Shown here piece after piece: positions 28,573 to 37,838 of a stretch of 64,000 nt of DNA. How positions within the stretch are numbered: the stretch's first letter is position 1; each line of letters opens with the position of its first letter. Where the stretch lies: assembly GCF_024626525.1 (NCBI RefSeq), contig NZ_JANJGU010000001.1:434001-498000 (forward strand), read 5' to 3'. The notes beneath the pieces were generated by a model, which saw nothing but the letters and a program-made list of their open reading frames with translations, was not told the DNA's origin and did not search any database. The position numbers were made by a program, and so were the translations under genes. The stretch comes from Lederbergia panacisoli (GTDB lineage: Bacteria > Bacillota > Bacilli > Bacillales > Bacillaceae_C).

Positions 28573-28618
28573 TACAAAAACAAAACACGATCCCATTATT
28601 GTGGAATGGAATCGTGTT
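28573..28618 (-). terminator. Terminator of greA
   Basis: Minus strand: stem AACACGAT / ATCGTGTT, extended by CCATT / AATGG, followed by TTGTTTTTG. Confidence 0.8.
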
Positions 28619-28624
28619 CAAATC

Positions 28625-29101
28625 TTATTTAATGGAAACGAGTCGAACTTTCATTTCTCCTCCAGGTGTTTGGACGGTTACTTCTTGGTCGACTTTATGG
28701 CCGAGTAGGCTTTTCGCGATTGGGGAGTCATTTGAGATTTTCCCTTCAAATGGATCAGCCTCAGCGCTTCCTACGATTGTGTATGTTTCTTCATCGCCGT
28801 CTGGCAATTCAACAAATGTTACTGTTTTTCCAAGTGTGACAATATCAGAATTTAATTCATCATCTTGTATGATTTTTGCGTTGCGCACCATATTTTCAAT
28901 TGTAGTGATTCGTCCCTCTACAAATGCCTGCTCTTCTTTAGCAGAATCATATTCGGAGTTCTCCGATAAATCGCCAAAGCTGCGGGCAATTTTTATGCGT
29001 TCTACCACTTCTTTTCTTCTAACTGATTTTAAATATTCAAGCTCTTGTTCAAGCTTTTCTTTTCCAGCTTCCGTCATAGGAAATACCTTTTCCGTAGCCA
29101 A
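28625..29101 (-). CDS. greA: Transcription elongation factor GreA
   Basis: Stimulates cleavage of backtracked transcripts by RNA polymerase. The 158-residue protein has the N-terminal coiled-coil finger (about 10-75, including acidic [17 protein letters not shown] at the tip) and the C-terminal FKBP-like domain ([16 protein letters not shown]). The TTG start at 29101 follows AAGGAGTG. It is the last gene of a unit that starts upstream with mltG, trmR and udk. Confidence 0.96.
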   Translation of the reverse strand: MATEKVFPMTEAGKEKLEQELEYLKSVRRKEVVERIKIARSFGDLSENSEYDSAKEEQAFVEGRITTIENMVRNAKIIQDDELNSDIVTLGKTVTFVELPDGDEETYTIVGSAEADPFEGKISNDSPIAKSLLGHKVDQEVTVQTPGGEMKVRLVSIK

Positions 29102-29153
29102 ATCCCTTCACTCCTTATCGTATACAATCCAATTTTGTGTATGTAATACATGA

Positions 29154-29179
29154 TGACGCGCCCGTCCTAGGCGCGTCAT
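29154..29179. other. GC-rich hairpin in the udk-greA gap
   Basis: Stem TGACGCGCC / GGCGCGTCA with an 8-nt loop, standing out from an AT-rich gap. No T-run follows on either strand, so it is more likely a processing or attenuation hairpin than a classical terminator. Confidence 0.45.
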
Positions 29180-29209
29180 AGTACATATAATAGTATCTAT
29201 GCTATCGTA

Positions 29210-29845
29210 TTACAAAAATGACTTTTGTTCAAGAATTGTTTTAATCTTTGTTGCTACTAAATCGATGGCGACATGGTTGTGACCACCTTCTGGAATAATG
29301 ACATCAGCATATCGTTTCGTCGGTTCAATGAACTGGTTGTGCATTGGCCTCACAACATTCAAATATTGAGATATCACCGAATTGAAAGATCTTCCGCGAT
29401 CTTCCATATCCCTTACTAATCGCCGGATTATTCGTAAATCAGCATCTGTATCAACAAATATTTTTATATCCATTAAATTGCGCAATCTTTCGTCTTCTAA
29501 TACTAAAATTCCTTCAATTATTATAACTTCTTTAGGTTCGACATGAATCGTTTCATTTGATCTAGTATGCTGCTTGTAGTCATACACTGGTTTTTCAATC
29601 GATTCATAGCATAAAAGTTTTTCGAGATGGTTAATCAGAAGGTCATGGTCAAAAGCAAGAGGGTGATCATAATTTGTTTTCAGCCTCTCTTCCATAGGAA
29701 GATGCCCTTGATCTTTATAATAAAAATCCTGTTCAATGACCAAAATGGAGTGTCCCTTAAAAGTTTCATAAATTGAATTTGTTACACTCGTTTTCCCAGA
29801 GCCTGATCCTCCTGCCACACCAATGATTACTGGTTTATGGTCCAT
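29210..29845 (-). CDS. udk: Uridine kinase
   Basis: Phosphorylates uridine and cytidine in pyrimidine salvage. From the ATG at 29845 (after GGGGGTC) the protein has 211 residues, as in B. subtilis. It has the Walker A motif GGSGSGKTS near residues 13-21, conserved [12 protein letters not shown] near 58, and IIEGILVL near 103. Readings from further upstream overlap trmR and add unrelated residues. The gap to trmR is one base. Confidence 0.96.
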   Translation of the reverse strand: MDHKPVIIGVAGGSGSGKTSVTNSIYETFKGHSILVIEQDFYYKDQGHLPMEERLKTNYDHPLAFDHDLLINHLEKLLCYESIEKPVYDYKQHTRSNETIHVEPKEVIIIEGILVLEDERLRNLMDIKIFVDTDADLRIIRRLVRDMEDRGRSFNSVISQYLNVVRPMHNQFIEPTKRYADVIIPEGGHNHVAIDLVATKIKTILEQKSFL

Positions 29846-29846
29846 C

Positions 29847-30500
29847 CTATAGACCCCCAACATCAATTTTTTTACTGATTGCCAGTCCATCACCTACAGG
29901 AATGATAACTGTTGTAAAATCCTTTTGATCAAAAAGCCAGTGATTAAAATCTTTTATTTTCGCAGCAACTCCGGCTAATCGTTTATTTTCAGTTTGATTT
30001 TCCTCTGCTACCAATCCTTTAAAAAGGACATTGTCCGTATAAATACAGCCATGTTCAGTTAAAAGTTCTTTATACATATTGAAAAAGTTCCCATATTGTC
30101 CTTTGGCTGCATCGATGAAAATAGCATCATAAGGTCCATGAGAAGTTGCTTTTTCATATAAGTCCAATGCATTTCCTTCTATGACTGTAATGCGATTTTC
30201 CATATTAGCTTTTTTGATATTCGCCAACGCTTGCCCTATTCTTTCTTCATCCATCTCCATCGTTACAATCTGTGCATTTTGAAGCGCATCTGCCATTCTT
30301 AAAGCAGAATAACCGATCGCTGTGCCTATTTCCAGTATGCATTTTGGATTTTGGATTCTCATAATTTGCAGCATCGTTTCAATACCAGTTGGCTCCATTA
30401 TCGGTACACGATGCTCTATCGCAAACTGTTCCAACTCTTTAAAAAATAAGCTTCTCTTTGGTACATATGATTCGAGATAACTCTTGATGGAATCGTTCAA
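29847..30500 (-). CDS. trmR: tRNA 5-hydroxyuridine methyltransferase TrmR
   Basis: SAM-dependent O-methyltransferase (B. subtilis YrrM/TrmR) that converts 5-hydroxyuridine at tRNA position 34 to 5-methoxyuridine. The 217-residue protein has the SAM motif [16 protein letters not shown] near residue 55, [10 protein letters not shown], and the metal-binding [12 protein letters not shown] near 130. It starts at a TTG after AGGAGG. In B. subtilis yrrN and yrrO (trhP1/trhP2), which help make its substrate, follow directly; here udk follows after one base. Confidence 0.9.
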   Translation of the reverse strand: MNDSIKSYLESYVPKRSLFFKELEQFAIEHRVPIMEPTGIETMLQIMRIQNPKCILEIGTAIGYSALRMADALQNAQIVTMEMDEERIGQALANIKKANMENRITVIEGNALDLYEKATSHGPYDAIFIDAAKGQYGNFFNMYKELLTEHGCIYTDNVLFKGLVAEENQTENKRLAGVAAKIKDFNHWLFDQKDFTTVIIPVGDGLAISKKIDVGGL

Positions 30501-30519
30501 GAAATGGACCTCCTATAGC

Positions 30520-31677
30520 TTAATCCCTTTTATTCGTAATGTATTTATCCTTTAACGCGTTATGTTCTTCTAACGATTTTGAGTAATGAACCTCACCTGT
30601 TCCATATTCAGCAAGGAAATATAAAAACTCCGTATCTGCAGGATTTAAAGCTGCTTCTATCGATGTTTCGCCAGCGTTAGCGATTGGCCCCGGAGGAAGT
30701 CCTTCATGCTTATACGTATTATAAGGTGAATCCACTTTTAAATCCTCATATAATGTTCTATCTTTATGTTTTCCGAGTGCATACAATATGGTTGGATCGG
30801 TTTGTAAAGGCATATTTTTCTTTATGCGATTATAAAAAACACTTGAGATATTATGTCTATCAGCTTTTGCAGTTGCCTCTTTTTCAATTAATGATGCCAT
30901 CGTCAGAAGCTTATGGACATCCATTTCTTTCTCTTCCATCGTTTCAGAATATTTTATAACTATTTTCTTCGTTTGCGACAGCATTTCACCAATGACAGAT
31001 TCTAATGATGGTTTTTCTTCATAAAAAGAATATGTAGCTGGAAATAAATATCCTTCCAACGGATGTTTAACATTTTCATTTAAAATATCATCCGTCAAGA
31101 TTTCGGGATATTTTTTCATGAGTTGCTTTATCATTTCTGGATCATCTAGTTTTTTTGCGATTTCTTCGGAAGACATGCCAATATGTTTTGCGATTATTTT
31201 AGCAATCTGATCAAGTTGAAGTCCCTCAGGGATTGTCATTTTAAATAATGCTTCTCTAACAAGCTTACCTGTTTGTAATGTTGCAGCTATTTCCTCGAGA
31301 GTCATTGATGGAGTAAATTTATAATTACCTGCCTGAAATCCCGATATGTTATTTAACTTAACATAATATTTAAATATGGTCCCGTTTTTTATTATGCCTT
31401 TTTTCTGTAGAAGTTTACCGATTGATGTCGTCGAGGAGCCGATTGGAATATCTACTTCCGTTTGTTTATTATTGTCCGGATCAACGGGCTCTAAAGCGGA
31501 TTTAATGTAATTATAGCCGATAAATCCAACACCACCTGCAACAAGCAGTGCAATTAAAGTAATAATTGCTACGATTCTTCTTATGATTTTCGCCTCGTTT
31601 CGCCTCTCTATTAAGTTATTTCTCATTTTAGTTTTTAAGTCAAGCTTATTAGTGCCACGGCTTTCTTTATCTGCCAC
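30520..31677 (-). CDS. mltG: Endolytic murein transglycosylase MltG
   Basis: YceG-like membrane protein that cuts nascent glycan strands and so ends peptidoglycan chain growth. About 385 residues: a basic cytoplasmic N-terminus, one transmembrane helix (about 36-56), a LysM-like subdomain, and the catalytic YceG domain. The catalytic glutamate is likely in LLTMASLIEKEATAKADRH near residue 263, followed by PLQTDPTILYALG and SPYNTYKHEGLPPGPI. I favour the GTG at 31677, which has AAGGGGG about 9 nt upstream; a GTG eight codons earlier is possible. Confidence 0.93.
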   Translation of the reverse strand: MADKESRGTNKLDLKTKMRNNLIERRNEAKIIRRIVAIITLIALLVAGGVGFIGYNYIKSALEPVDPDNNKQTEVDIPIGSSTTSIGKLLQKKGIIKNGTIFKYYVKLNNISGFQAGNYKFTPSMTLEEIAATLQTGKLVREALFKMTIPEGLQLDQIAKIIAKHIGMSSEEIAKKLDDPEMIKQLMKKYPEILTDDILNENVKHPLEGYLFPATYSFYEEKPSLESVIGEMLSQTKKIVIKYSETMEEKEMDVHKLLTMASLIEKEATAKADRHNISSVFYNRIKKNMPLQTDPTILYALGKHKDRTLYEDLKVDSPYNTYKHEGLPPGPIANAGETSIEAALNPADTEFLYFLAEYGTGEVHYSKSLEEHNALKDKYITNKRD

Positions 31678-31903
31678 TTTGGCAATCCCCCTTCTAAACA
31701 CAGCTGGATAGAGTTTCTCTATTATACTTTGTACATTATACTACAAATTGTAATATTTTCACTCGAAAAATGAAGAATTGTTAGAAGAGCGCAAATGTCT
31801 CGGCCATCAAAGTACAAACTTCTTTGGCTCAGCACTTGCGATAAAGAAACAGACGAGGGAGGAGTCTTGCCTCCTAACGCAAAAGAAAAGAACAATGCTT
31901 AAA

Positions 31904-31937
31904 CTGGAAAAAAGCCAACCCCGTAGGATTGGCTTTC
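31904..31937 (-). terminator. Terminator of alaS-yrzL-ruvX-yrzB
   Basis: Minus strand: stem AAAGCCAA / TTGGCTTT with a 10-nt loop, followed by TTTTCC, just after the yrzB stop. It marks the end of the alaS transcript and the start of a separate mltG unit. Confidence 0.85.
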
Positions 31938-31944
31938 ATAAAGT

Positions 31945-32235
31945 TTATTCTTCCTCTTCTTCCTCATCCAAAAAGGTGTTGAGCATTTCTTCAATCATTT
32001 CCCACTCTTCATCCGTTTCAATCGGTTGAAGATTGCCTTCTTGCCCTTCTTCATTAGGAGTATAAGCTGAGGCATGAATTTCAATTTCTTCGTTTTCGTC
32101 TTCTTCAGCACCTACAGGGAAGTATAATACATATGATTTATTAAATTCATCAGAATCAAATGTGAATAATACTTCAAATAGCTGTTCATTTCCATTTTCA
32201 TCAATTACGGTAATGTGTTTTTCCCCGTTTTCCAT
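31945..32235 (-). CDS. yrzB: YrzB, acidic DUF1292 protein
   Basis: Very acidic 96-residue cytoplasmic protein of family DUF1292, ending in a run of glutamates (DEEEEEE). Conserved positions include [14 protein letters not shown] and [17 protein letters not shown]. Its function is unknown, but it is nearly always third in alaS-yrzL-ruvX-yrzB. The ATG at 32235 follows GAGGTG; the longer reading from 32265 overlaps ruvX and contains that site. Confidence 0.9.
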   Translation of the reverse strand: MENGEKHITVIDENGNEQLFEVLFTFDSDEFNKSYVLYFPVGAEEDENEEIEIHASAYTPNEEGQEGNLQPIETDEEWEMIEEMLNTFLDEEEEEE

Positions 32236-32248
32236 TTTCTTCACCTCA

Positions 32249-32665
32249 TTATTGTTGGCTGTCAAGATAACCTTGTAAAATCATCGCGGCCGCCATTTTA
32301 TCGATTACTTTTTTCCGTTTTTTTCTGCTGACATCTGCTTCCAATAAAATCCGCTCTGCCGCCATTGTACTTAGGCGCTCGTCCCAAAGTTTAACAGGAA
32401 TTTCAAAAAGTGATTCCAACTTCCCAGCATAATATTGCGAAGCCTCACCTCGTGGACCAATCGTATTATTCATATTTTTCGGCAGACCAACAATAACTTC
32501 CTTTACATCATATTCCTTAATAATTTCTCCTATTCTCTCGAATCCAAACCTTTTTATGTTTTCATCAATGGCTATCGTTTCGATTGCTTGTGCGGTCCAG
32601 CCCATTTCATCACTAATAGCCACTCCGACTGTTTTAGATCCAACATCAAGGCCCATAACTCTCAT
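32249..32665 (-). CDS. ruvX: RuvX/YqgF-family nuclease
   Basis: RNase H-fold protein with putative Holliday-junction resolvase activity; YqgF proteins also take part in 16S rRNA 5'-end maturation. The 138-residue protein begins with the catalytic strand [16 protein letters not shown] (first aspartate), has [15 protein letters not shown] in the middle and [12 protein letters not shown] carrying later acidic residues. The ATG at 32665 is 3 nt after the yrzL stop. Second downstream gene of the alaS operon. Confidence 0.94.
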   Translation of the reverse strand: MRVMGLDVGSKTVGVAISDEMGWTAQAIETIAIDENIKRFGFERIGEIIKEYDVKEVIVGLPKNMNNTIGPRGEASQYYAGKLESLFEIPVKLWDERLSTMAAERILLEADVSRKKRKKVIDKMAAAMILQGYLDSQQ

Positions 32666-32668
32666 TTA

Positions 32669-32935
32669 TTATCCCTCACGATGTTGTTTTAAATACGATT
32701 TCACCAATTCTTCAATGATTTCGTCGCGTTCCAGCTTTCTCATGATATTGCGTGCGTCATGATGCCTTGGAATATATGCAGGATCCCCTGAAAGCAGATA
32801 GCCAACAATTTGGTTAATTGGATGATAACCTTTTTCCTGAAGGGCACCGTACACATGAAGCAACACTTCTTTCACATCTTGCTCCATCGGGTCTTCTTGA
32901 TAATCAAAACGCATCGTTTTATCAAAAGAGCTCAT
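32669..32935 (-). CDS. yrzL: YrzL, IreB-family regulatory protein (DUF965)
   Basis: 88-residue protein of the UPF0297/IreB family. In Enterococcus IreB is a substrate of the PASTA kinase IreK and affects cephalosporin tolerance; the role in bacilli is unclear. Seen here: the typical start [16 protein letters not shown] and the conserved [21 protein letters not shown]. The ATG follows AGAGGTG. It lies 86 bp after alaS and 3 bp before ruvX, in the conserved alaS-yrzL-ruvX-yrzB order. Confidence 0.93.
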   Translation of the reverse strand: MSSFDKTMRFDYQEDPMEQDVKEVLLHVYGALQEKGYHPINQIVGYLLSGDPAYIPRHHDARNIMRKLERDEIIEELVKSYLKQHREG

Positions 32936-33021
32936 TTACAACACCTCTCTTAAGACATACCATTTACAGATAGGCCAGATTGTCACATAGTATCTTTATT
33001 GTACATGATTTCTTCTCGGAA

Positions 33022-35655
33022 TCAAACGGATTTTACCCATTCCGTTACAAAGTCTAGTGCGGAATCTAGCTGATCTGGATTTTTCCCACCCGCTTGAGCC
33101 ATATCAGGGCGTCCACCACCGCCGCCGCCACAGCGTCCAGCAATTTCCTTAACGAGTTTTCCAGCGTGATAGCCTTGGTTAATTAAATCCTTCGTTACTG
33201 CTGCAATAATATTTACTTTATCATGTTGATTAGATCCTAAAACGATGATTCCCGACCCTATTTTTTGCTTTAGATCATCTGCCATGTTGCGAAGTGTATT
33301 CATATCTGATGCCTGAACTTTTTGTGACAACACTTTTATTCCATCTATTTCCTCTACATATTTAAGCATACTCCCTGCTTCAATATTTGCAAGTTTTGAG
33401 GACAAAGATTCATTTTCGCGTTGGAGCTCCTTCATTTCAGAAAGCAATACCTCTGCTCGATGTACCATATCTTTTGGTTTTGTTTTTAAAATATCAGCAG
33501 CTTGATGGAATCTCATAATTTCATCATTCATTACGAGATAGGCGCCTTCACCGGTTACAGCCTCAATTCTCCGCGTTCCTGCACCGATTCCACTTTCTGA
33601 AACAATTTTAAATAAACCAATAGACGAACTATTAGAAACATGGCATCCTCCGCACAATTCTAAGCTATACTCATCTACAGACACGACACGAACGACATCT
33701 CCATATTTTTCTCCGAATAAAGCCATTGCCCCCATCGCCTTTGCTTCCTCTAAACTTTTATTCGAGATGGAAACTGAAATACTATCCCAAATTTTCTCGT
33801 TCACAATTTGTTCAATTTTTTCTAGTTCTTCTGGTTTTACTTGACCAAAATGGGAAAAGTCAAATCGTAATCTTTCAGGACCTACATATGAACCAGCTTG
33901 GTTAACATGAAACCCGAGGACATCTTTTAATGCTTGGTGAAGCAAGTGTGTCGCTGTATGATTTTTCTCTATTTTTCTGCGATTACTTTCATTTACTTGT
34001 GCATGTACGTTCATTCCCTGATTTATTTCCCCAGAAACAACTTCAGCGGAATGAAGATTTTGTCCATTTGGTGCTTTTTGGACGTCCATTACGTTTACAG
34101 TCAATCCAGAAGCAGTTATTAAACCTTTATCAGCAATCTGCCCTCCACTTTCGGCATAAAAAGGTGTCTTCTCAAGGATTAATTCGATTTTTTCTCCCGC
34201 GCGAGCATCTTGGACGAGTTCACCATTTTTGACAATCGCCTGAACAATCGTATCGGCTTGCAACTTTTCATAGCCAATAAATGTGCTGCTCACATGTAAA
34301 TCACCGAGAATTCCGCCTTGGACATGCATCGATTCAGTATCTTGACGTGCTGATCGAGCCCGTTCCCGCTGTTCCTCCATTGCGATGTCAAAACCTTCAT
34401 GATCAACCGTCATCTTTTCTTCTTCAGCATATTCTTCTGTCAGTTCAATAGGGAATCCATATGTGTCGTATAGTTTAAACACATCTGAACCACTAATGAT
34501 GTTTTTACCTTCTTGCTTAGCTTTTTGAATGATCGATGAAAGGATTTCCAACCCATCATTCAAAGTTTCATGAAAACGTTCCTCTTCATTTTTAATTACT
34601 TTTTGAACGAAATCAGTTTTCTCCACGACATTTGGGTAATAGTCTCTCATAATTTCGCCTACAACAGGGACAAGTTTGAACATAAAAGGCTTATCGATGT
34701 TAATATGTTTCGCATACCTTACCGCTCTTCTTAAAAGTCTGCGCAACACATAGCCCCGACCTTCATTGGAAGGCAATGCTCCATCAGCAATCGCAAACGC
34801 TACAGTACGAATATGATCCGCAATCACTTTAAAGGCAGTATCATTTTCAAAATTTGATCCATAAGTTGTGCCAGATATTTTTTCTGTTTCACGAATAATA
34901 GGTAAGAACAAATCAGTATCAAAATTTGTTGGTACGTTCTGGATAACTGATGCCATCCGTTCTAGACCCATACCTGTATCAATGTTTTTCTTTGGAAGCG
35001 GCGTATAAGAGCCATCAGGGTTATGATTAAATTGGGAAAATACGAGATTCCAAATTTCTAAATACCGTTCATTTTCTCCACCAGGATAAAGTTCCGGATC
35101 TTCAGGATTGTCTCCAAATTCAGGACCTCTGTCATAAAATATTTCTGTATTCGGACCGCTTGGCCCCTCTCCGATGTCCCAAAAGTTACCTTCTAGGCGA
35201 ATGATTCTCTCCTCTGGAAGACCAATCTTTTTATTCCAAAGTTCGAAAGCTTCATCATCTTCCGGATGAATCGTTACAGATAATTTATCCGCATCGAAGC
35301 CAATCCATTTAGGATTCGTTAAAAATTCCCAAGCCCATTCAATCGCTTCTTCTTTAAAATAATCACCTATTGAAAAGTTTCCGAGCATCTCAAAAAATGT
35401 ATGATGTCTTGCCGTTTTCCCTACATTTTCAATATCGTTTGTACGAATGGATTTTTGCGCATTCACGATACGTGGATTTTCCGGAATAACCCGACCATCA
35501 AAATATTTTTTTAATGTAGCTACTCCACTATTAATCCATAACAATGTTGGATCATCATGCGGAACGAGGGATGCACTAGGCTCTACTCTGTGGCCCTTTT
35601 CCCCGAAAAAGTCTAAGAACATTTGTCTGATTTGTGCGCCAGTAAGTTTTTTCAT
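33022..35655 (-). CDS. alaS: Alanine-tRNA ligase
   Basis: Charges tRNA-Ala and edits misacylated Ser and Gly. The 877-residue protein begins [17 protein letters not shown]. It has the class II catalytic core (about 1-240) and tRNA-recognition helices, then an editing domain with the zinc-binding [15 protein letters not shown] near residue 565 and CGGCH near 665. A C-terminal C-Ala/DHHA1 domain ends with a glycine-rich [17 protein letters not shown] chose the ATG at 35655 because AGGAGG is 8 nt upstream; an ATG two codons earlier is too close to that site. It is preceded by a T-box leader. Confidence 0.97.
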   Translation of the reverse strand: MKKLTGAQIRQMFLDFFGEKGHRVEPSASLVPHDDPTLLWINSGVATLKKYFDGRVIPENPRIVNAQKSIRTNDIENVGKTARHHTFFEMLGNFSIGDYFKEEAIEWAWEFLTNPKWIGFDADKLSVTIHPEDDEAFELWNKKIGLPEERIIRLEGNFWDIGEGPSGPNTEIFYDRGPEFGDNPEDPELYPGGENERYLEIWNLVFSQFNHNPDGSYTPLPKKNIDTGMGLERMASVIQNVPTNFDTDLFLPIIRETEKISGTTYGSNFENDTAFKVIADHIRTVAFAIADGALPSNEGRGYVLRRLLRRAVRYAKHINIDKPFMFKLVPVVGEIMRDYYPNVVEKTDFVQKVIKNEEERFHETLNDGLEILSSIIQKAKQEGKNIISGSDVFKLYDTYGFPIELTEEYAEEEKMTVDHEGFDIAMEEQRERARSARQDTESMHVQGGILGDLHVSSTFIGYEKLQADTIVQAIVKNGELVQDARAGEKIELILEKTPFYAESGGQIADKGLITASGLTVNVMDVQKAPNGQNLHSAEVVSGEINQGMNVHAQVNESNRRKIEKNHTATHLLHQALKDVLGFHVNQAGSYVGPERLRFDFSHFGQVKPEELEKIEQIVNEKIWDSISVSISNKSLEEAKAMGAMALFGEKYGDVVRVVSVDEYSLELCGGCHVSNSSSIGLFKIVSESGIGAGTRRIEAVTGEGAYLVMNDEIMRFHQAADILKTKPKDMVHRAEVLLSEMKELQRENESLSSKLANIEAGSMLKYVEEIDGIKVLSQKVQASDMNTLRNMADDLKQKIGSGIIVLGSNQHDKVNIIAAVTKDLINQGYHAGKLVKEIAGRCGGGGGGRPDMAQAGGKNPDQLDSALDFVTEWVKSV

Positions 35656-35671
35656 TATCATTTCCTCCTAA

Positions 35672-35905
35672 AAAAATAAAAAGCCCCTCCCCTAAACAGG
35701 GGCGAAGCTTGTTAACGCGGTACCACCCTGATTCAAAAGCATATTTCTACGCTTTTATCTCAGTACCTTAACGCGGTTAACGTTAGTGATTAGCTACTCT
35801 CAGGATTGGCATCTGTCATTCTTCATCTGGAATTTCTTTCAGCCTAGGAAATTCCTCTCTTAAGATGGGCTATAACATTTAGATCCTTCTTCAATTTACA
35901 CATTA
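35672..35905 (-). promoter_or_regulatory. T-box leader of alaS
   Basis: tRNA-sensing leader on the minus strand. The T-box sequence AGGGTGGTACCGCG is at 35716-35729. The terminator stem (CGCCCCT / AGGGG then GGGGC) ends in TTTTTATTTTTT at about 35672-35704. Upstream are an AGAGAG element, a distal GGCTGAAAG loop typical of stem I, and a base stem AGGAT / ATCCT. The codon GCC followed by A lies just inside that base stem, which would be an alanine specifier; its exact placement is my inference. Confidence 0.93.
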
Positions 35906-35922
35906 TAGAATTTATACTTGAA

Positions 35923-35951
35923 ATTATAGAGAACTTGGGATTCTTTGTCAA
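35923..35951 (-). promoter_or_regulatory. sigma-A promoter of alaS
   Basis: Consensus on both boxes: TTGACA (35946-35951), 17-bp spacer, TATAAT (35923-35928). It abuts the stop codon of the upstream perM gene. Confidence 0.9.
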
Positions 35952-35953
35952 TG

Positions 35954-37024
35954 CTAAGTCTGCCTCATTTTAATTAAATGATCCCTAGAGTGAATAATAG
36001 CGATTTTAATAACAGCCAAAATTGGAACTGAAATAATCATCCCAATGATTCCAAGTGCCTCTCCCCCTATGATCAGGGCCGCAATGATAAATAAAGGATG
36101 CATATGCAAGGATTTTCCTGCAATATACGGCGATAATATATTTCCTTCTGTAAACTGAAGTATGAATACTATTACACCAGCTATAATTGCCAATTTAACG
36201 GAAGACATTAACGCGATCATTATAACGGGAATTGCACCGATAAGTGGACCAAAATAAGGGATGACGTTTGTTAGAGCAATGATGATACCCAAAAGAATAG
36301 GATACTGTACCCCAATAATTCCAAAAGCGATTGCTGCCGCCACTCCTATTATGACACATACAAGAATTTGTCCACGTATATAACCGCCTAAAGATTCATT
36401 GACGGCATCCAAAAATTGGACTCCATTTCGTCGCCACTTCTTCGGTGTTATATACCAACATGCTTTTTTGATTGCATCTAAATCCTTGAGCATATAAAAA
36501 GAAAGGAATGGTACAACTAATAATATAAGTAAAAAATCAAAAATATTCATAATTGCTTTCGTCGTTTTTTCAATTAACTTGTTAAACCATTGTTCAACAT
36601 CATTAATTCTTTCATCAACTTGAATTTGGATGCCTTCCGGGAAACTTGCTGTCGAGGTTTCAACTTGGTGTATCCAATCCCGATAATGGCCAATAAAAAT
36701 AGGGAGTTGTTCGGAAAACTCCTTCATCTGTTTGATCATCATTGGAATTCCTAAATATATGGCAAATCCAGTTCCACCAAAAAAGAGGAGATAAATAATT
36801 AAAATAGCGAGATATCTTTTCATTCCTAAGCTTTCTATCTTCTCAACCAACGGATGTAATAAATACGCAATCAGCCCACTCAAAAAAAATGGAAGAAGAC
36901 CAATCATTATAGTTGTTAAAATGGGCTTCCAAAGCGGCTTTAATAATAAAAAGCAATAAATAATAATAAAAATAAGCAATGTGATTATTAATCGGTAAAT
37001 AACTCGGAGATGGTGCTGCTTCAA
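35954..37024 (-). CDS. yrrI: AI-2E/PerM-family membrane transporter YrrI
   Basis: Polytopic membrane protein of the AI-2E (PerM/UPF0118) family; members include sodium-proton antiporters and putative exporters, and the substrate here is unknown. The 356-residue protein shows paired N-terminal helices (about 10-55), a helix near 60-85 and a central amphipathic region (about 90-145). A cluster of C-terminal helices carries the family motif NVIPYFGPLIGAIP near residue 262. It starts at a TTG after AGGAGGGGG. The same gene lies upstream of alaS in B. subtilis. Confidence 0.88.
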   Translation of the reverse strand: MKQHHLRVIYRLIITLLIFIIIYCFLLLKPLWKPILTTIMIGLLPFFLSGLIAYLLHPLVEKIESLGMKRYLAILIIYLLFFGGTGFAIYLGIPMMIKQMKEFSEQLPIFIGHYRDWIHQVETSTASFPEGIQIQVDERINDVEQWFNKLIEKTTKAIMNIFDFLLILLVVPFLSFYMLKDLDAIKKACWYITPKKWRRNGVQFLDAVNESLGGYIRGQILVCVIIGVAAAIAFGIIGVQYPILLGIIIALTNVIPYFGPLIGAIPVIMIALMSSVKLAIIAGVIVFILQFTEGNILSPYIAGKSLHMHPLFIIAALIIGGEALGIIGMIISVPILAVIKIAIIHSRDHLIKMRQT

Positions 37025-37082
37025 AATAATTCCCCCTCCTAGTTAGTTTTCCGAAACGAGAACGGTTTTATCCTCTGAATGT

Positions 37083-37115
37083 AAAGAAACTGCCCTAAAA
37101 TAGGACAGTTTCTTT
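37083..37115 (-). terminator. Terminator after recD2-yrrD and the zinc-ribbon gene
   Basis: Stem AAAGAAACTG / CAGTTTCTTT extended by inner CCT / AGG pairing, ending in the T-rich TTTCTTT. Confidence 0.75.
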
Positions 37116-37121
37116 AGTCGA

Positions 37122-37310
37122 TTAGCTCAGTTTTCGTTCCTGTTCATTAAACAAGTCATCCAATGAACTTAAAGATCCATCTTCTTCCACTTGATGTGTG
37201 TGTATTAAACGATTACCGACCGACAGTTCAATAAAACAGTTCCAACAGTAATATTGATTGATGCCTATTTTACCAAGATCTTTACTTTGGCAATTGGGAC
37301 ATTTCATCAT
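37122..37310 (-). CDS. Small zinc-ribbon protein (YrzR-like)
   Basis: A 62-residue protein with two CXXC pairs, CPNC near residue 4 and CWNC near residue 23, forming a zinc ribbon, followed by an acidic helical tail. Function unknown; I believe the B. subtilis counterpart at this position is yrzR, but I am not certain of the name. The start at 37310 follows GAGGTGG; it overlaps the end of yrrD by 29 bp in another frame, so both genes are probably co-translated. Confidence 0.75.
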   Translation of the reverse strand: MMKCPNCQSKDLGKIGINQYYCWNCFIELSVGNRLIHTHQVEEDGSLSSLDDLFNEQERKLS

Positions 37311-37824
37311 GGGATTTGCCACCTCGCAGCTTAGTTACCGACACGATAATGGCATCTTTTCCAATCTTAGGTGGGTGGGGAGTTCTGATCACTCGTTTTC
37401 CTTGAGTTATATCAGAAAAGAAACCATCCGTCAGTTCATACCCTACGATTGTGCCCATTTCTTCCAGAAAATATACATCATCTAATAGACCAAGCTGCTC
37501 TCCTATTTGCGATAATGTATGTTTCTTTGTAAGTGGCTTGTCATGATGCATCGTAAATTCAGAAGACTTCCCTTTATATTTAGTAAGAAGCTCCTTACTT
37601 TCAAGCAAGATCCCATCTTTACCAAATGAAATGATATTCTGTATTGGAACTTTGTGCCTATTGCCAATCAAGCCTTTACATTGTAGTAAAAGGTGGGATA
37701 CTTTTCCGCTTTCTTGAATGATAATGTCACACACTTCACCAAGCAAATCTCCATTTTTTTCATAAACAGGCATCCCTTTTAAAAGAGAAAATGTCCGCAA
37801 AGAATCCCCCGCCTTTCCGAACAT
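37282..37824 (-). CDS. yrrD: YrrD, PRC-barrel domain protein
   Basis: Cytoplasmic protein of 180 residues with two PRC-barrel-like repeats: about 8-75 (MPVYEKNGDLLGEVCDIIIQ) and about 90-150 (YFLEEMGTIVGYELTDGFF). PRC barrels are found in RimM and photosynthetic reaction centres and often bind RNA or protein; the partner here is unknown. The ATG at 37824 follows AGGAGG; a TTG six codons earlier contains that site. It follows recD2 directly. Confidence 0.82.
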   Translation of the reverse strand: MFGKAGDSLRTFSLLKGMPVYEKNGDLLGEVCDIIIQESGKVSHLLLQCKGLIGNRHKVPIQNIISFGKDGILLESKELLTKYKGKSSEFTMHHDKPLTKKHTLSQIGEQLGLLDDVYFLEEMGTIVGYELTDGFFSDITQGKRVIRTPHPPKIGKDAIIVSVTKLRGGKSHDEMSQLPK

Positions 37825-37838
37825 TTTTATTTTCCTCC

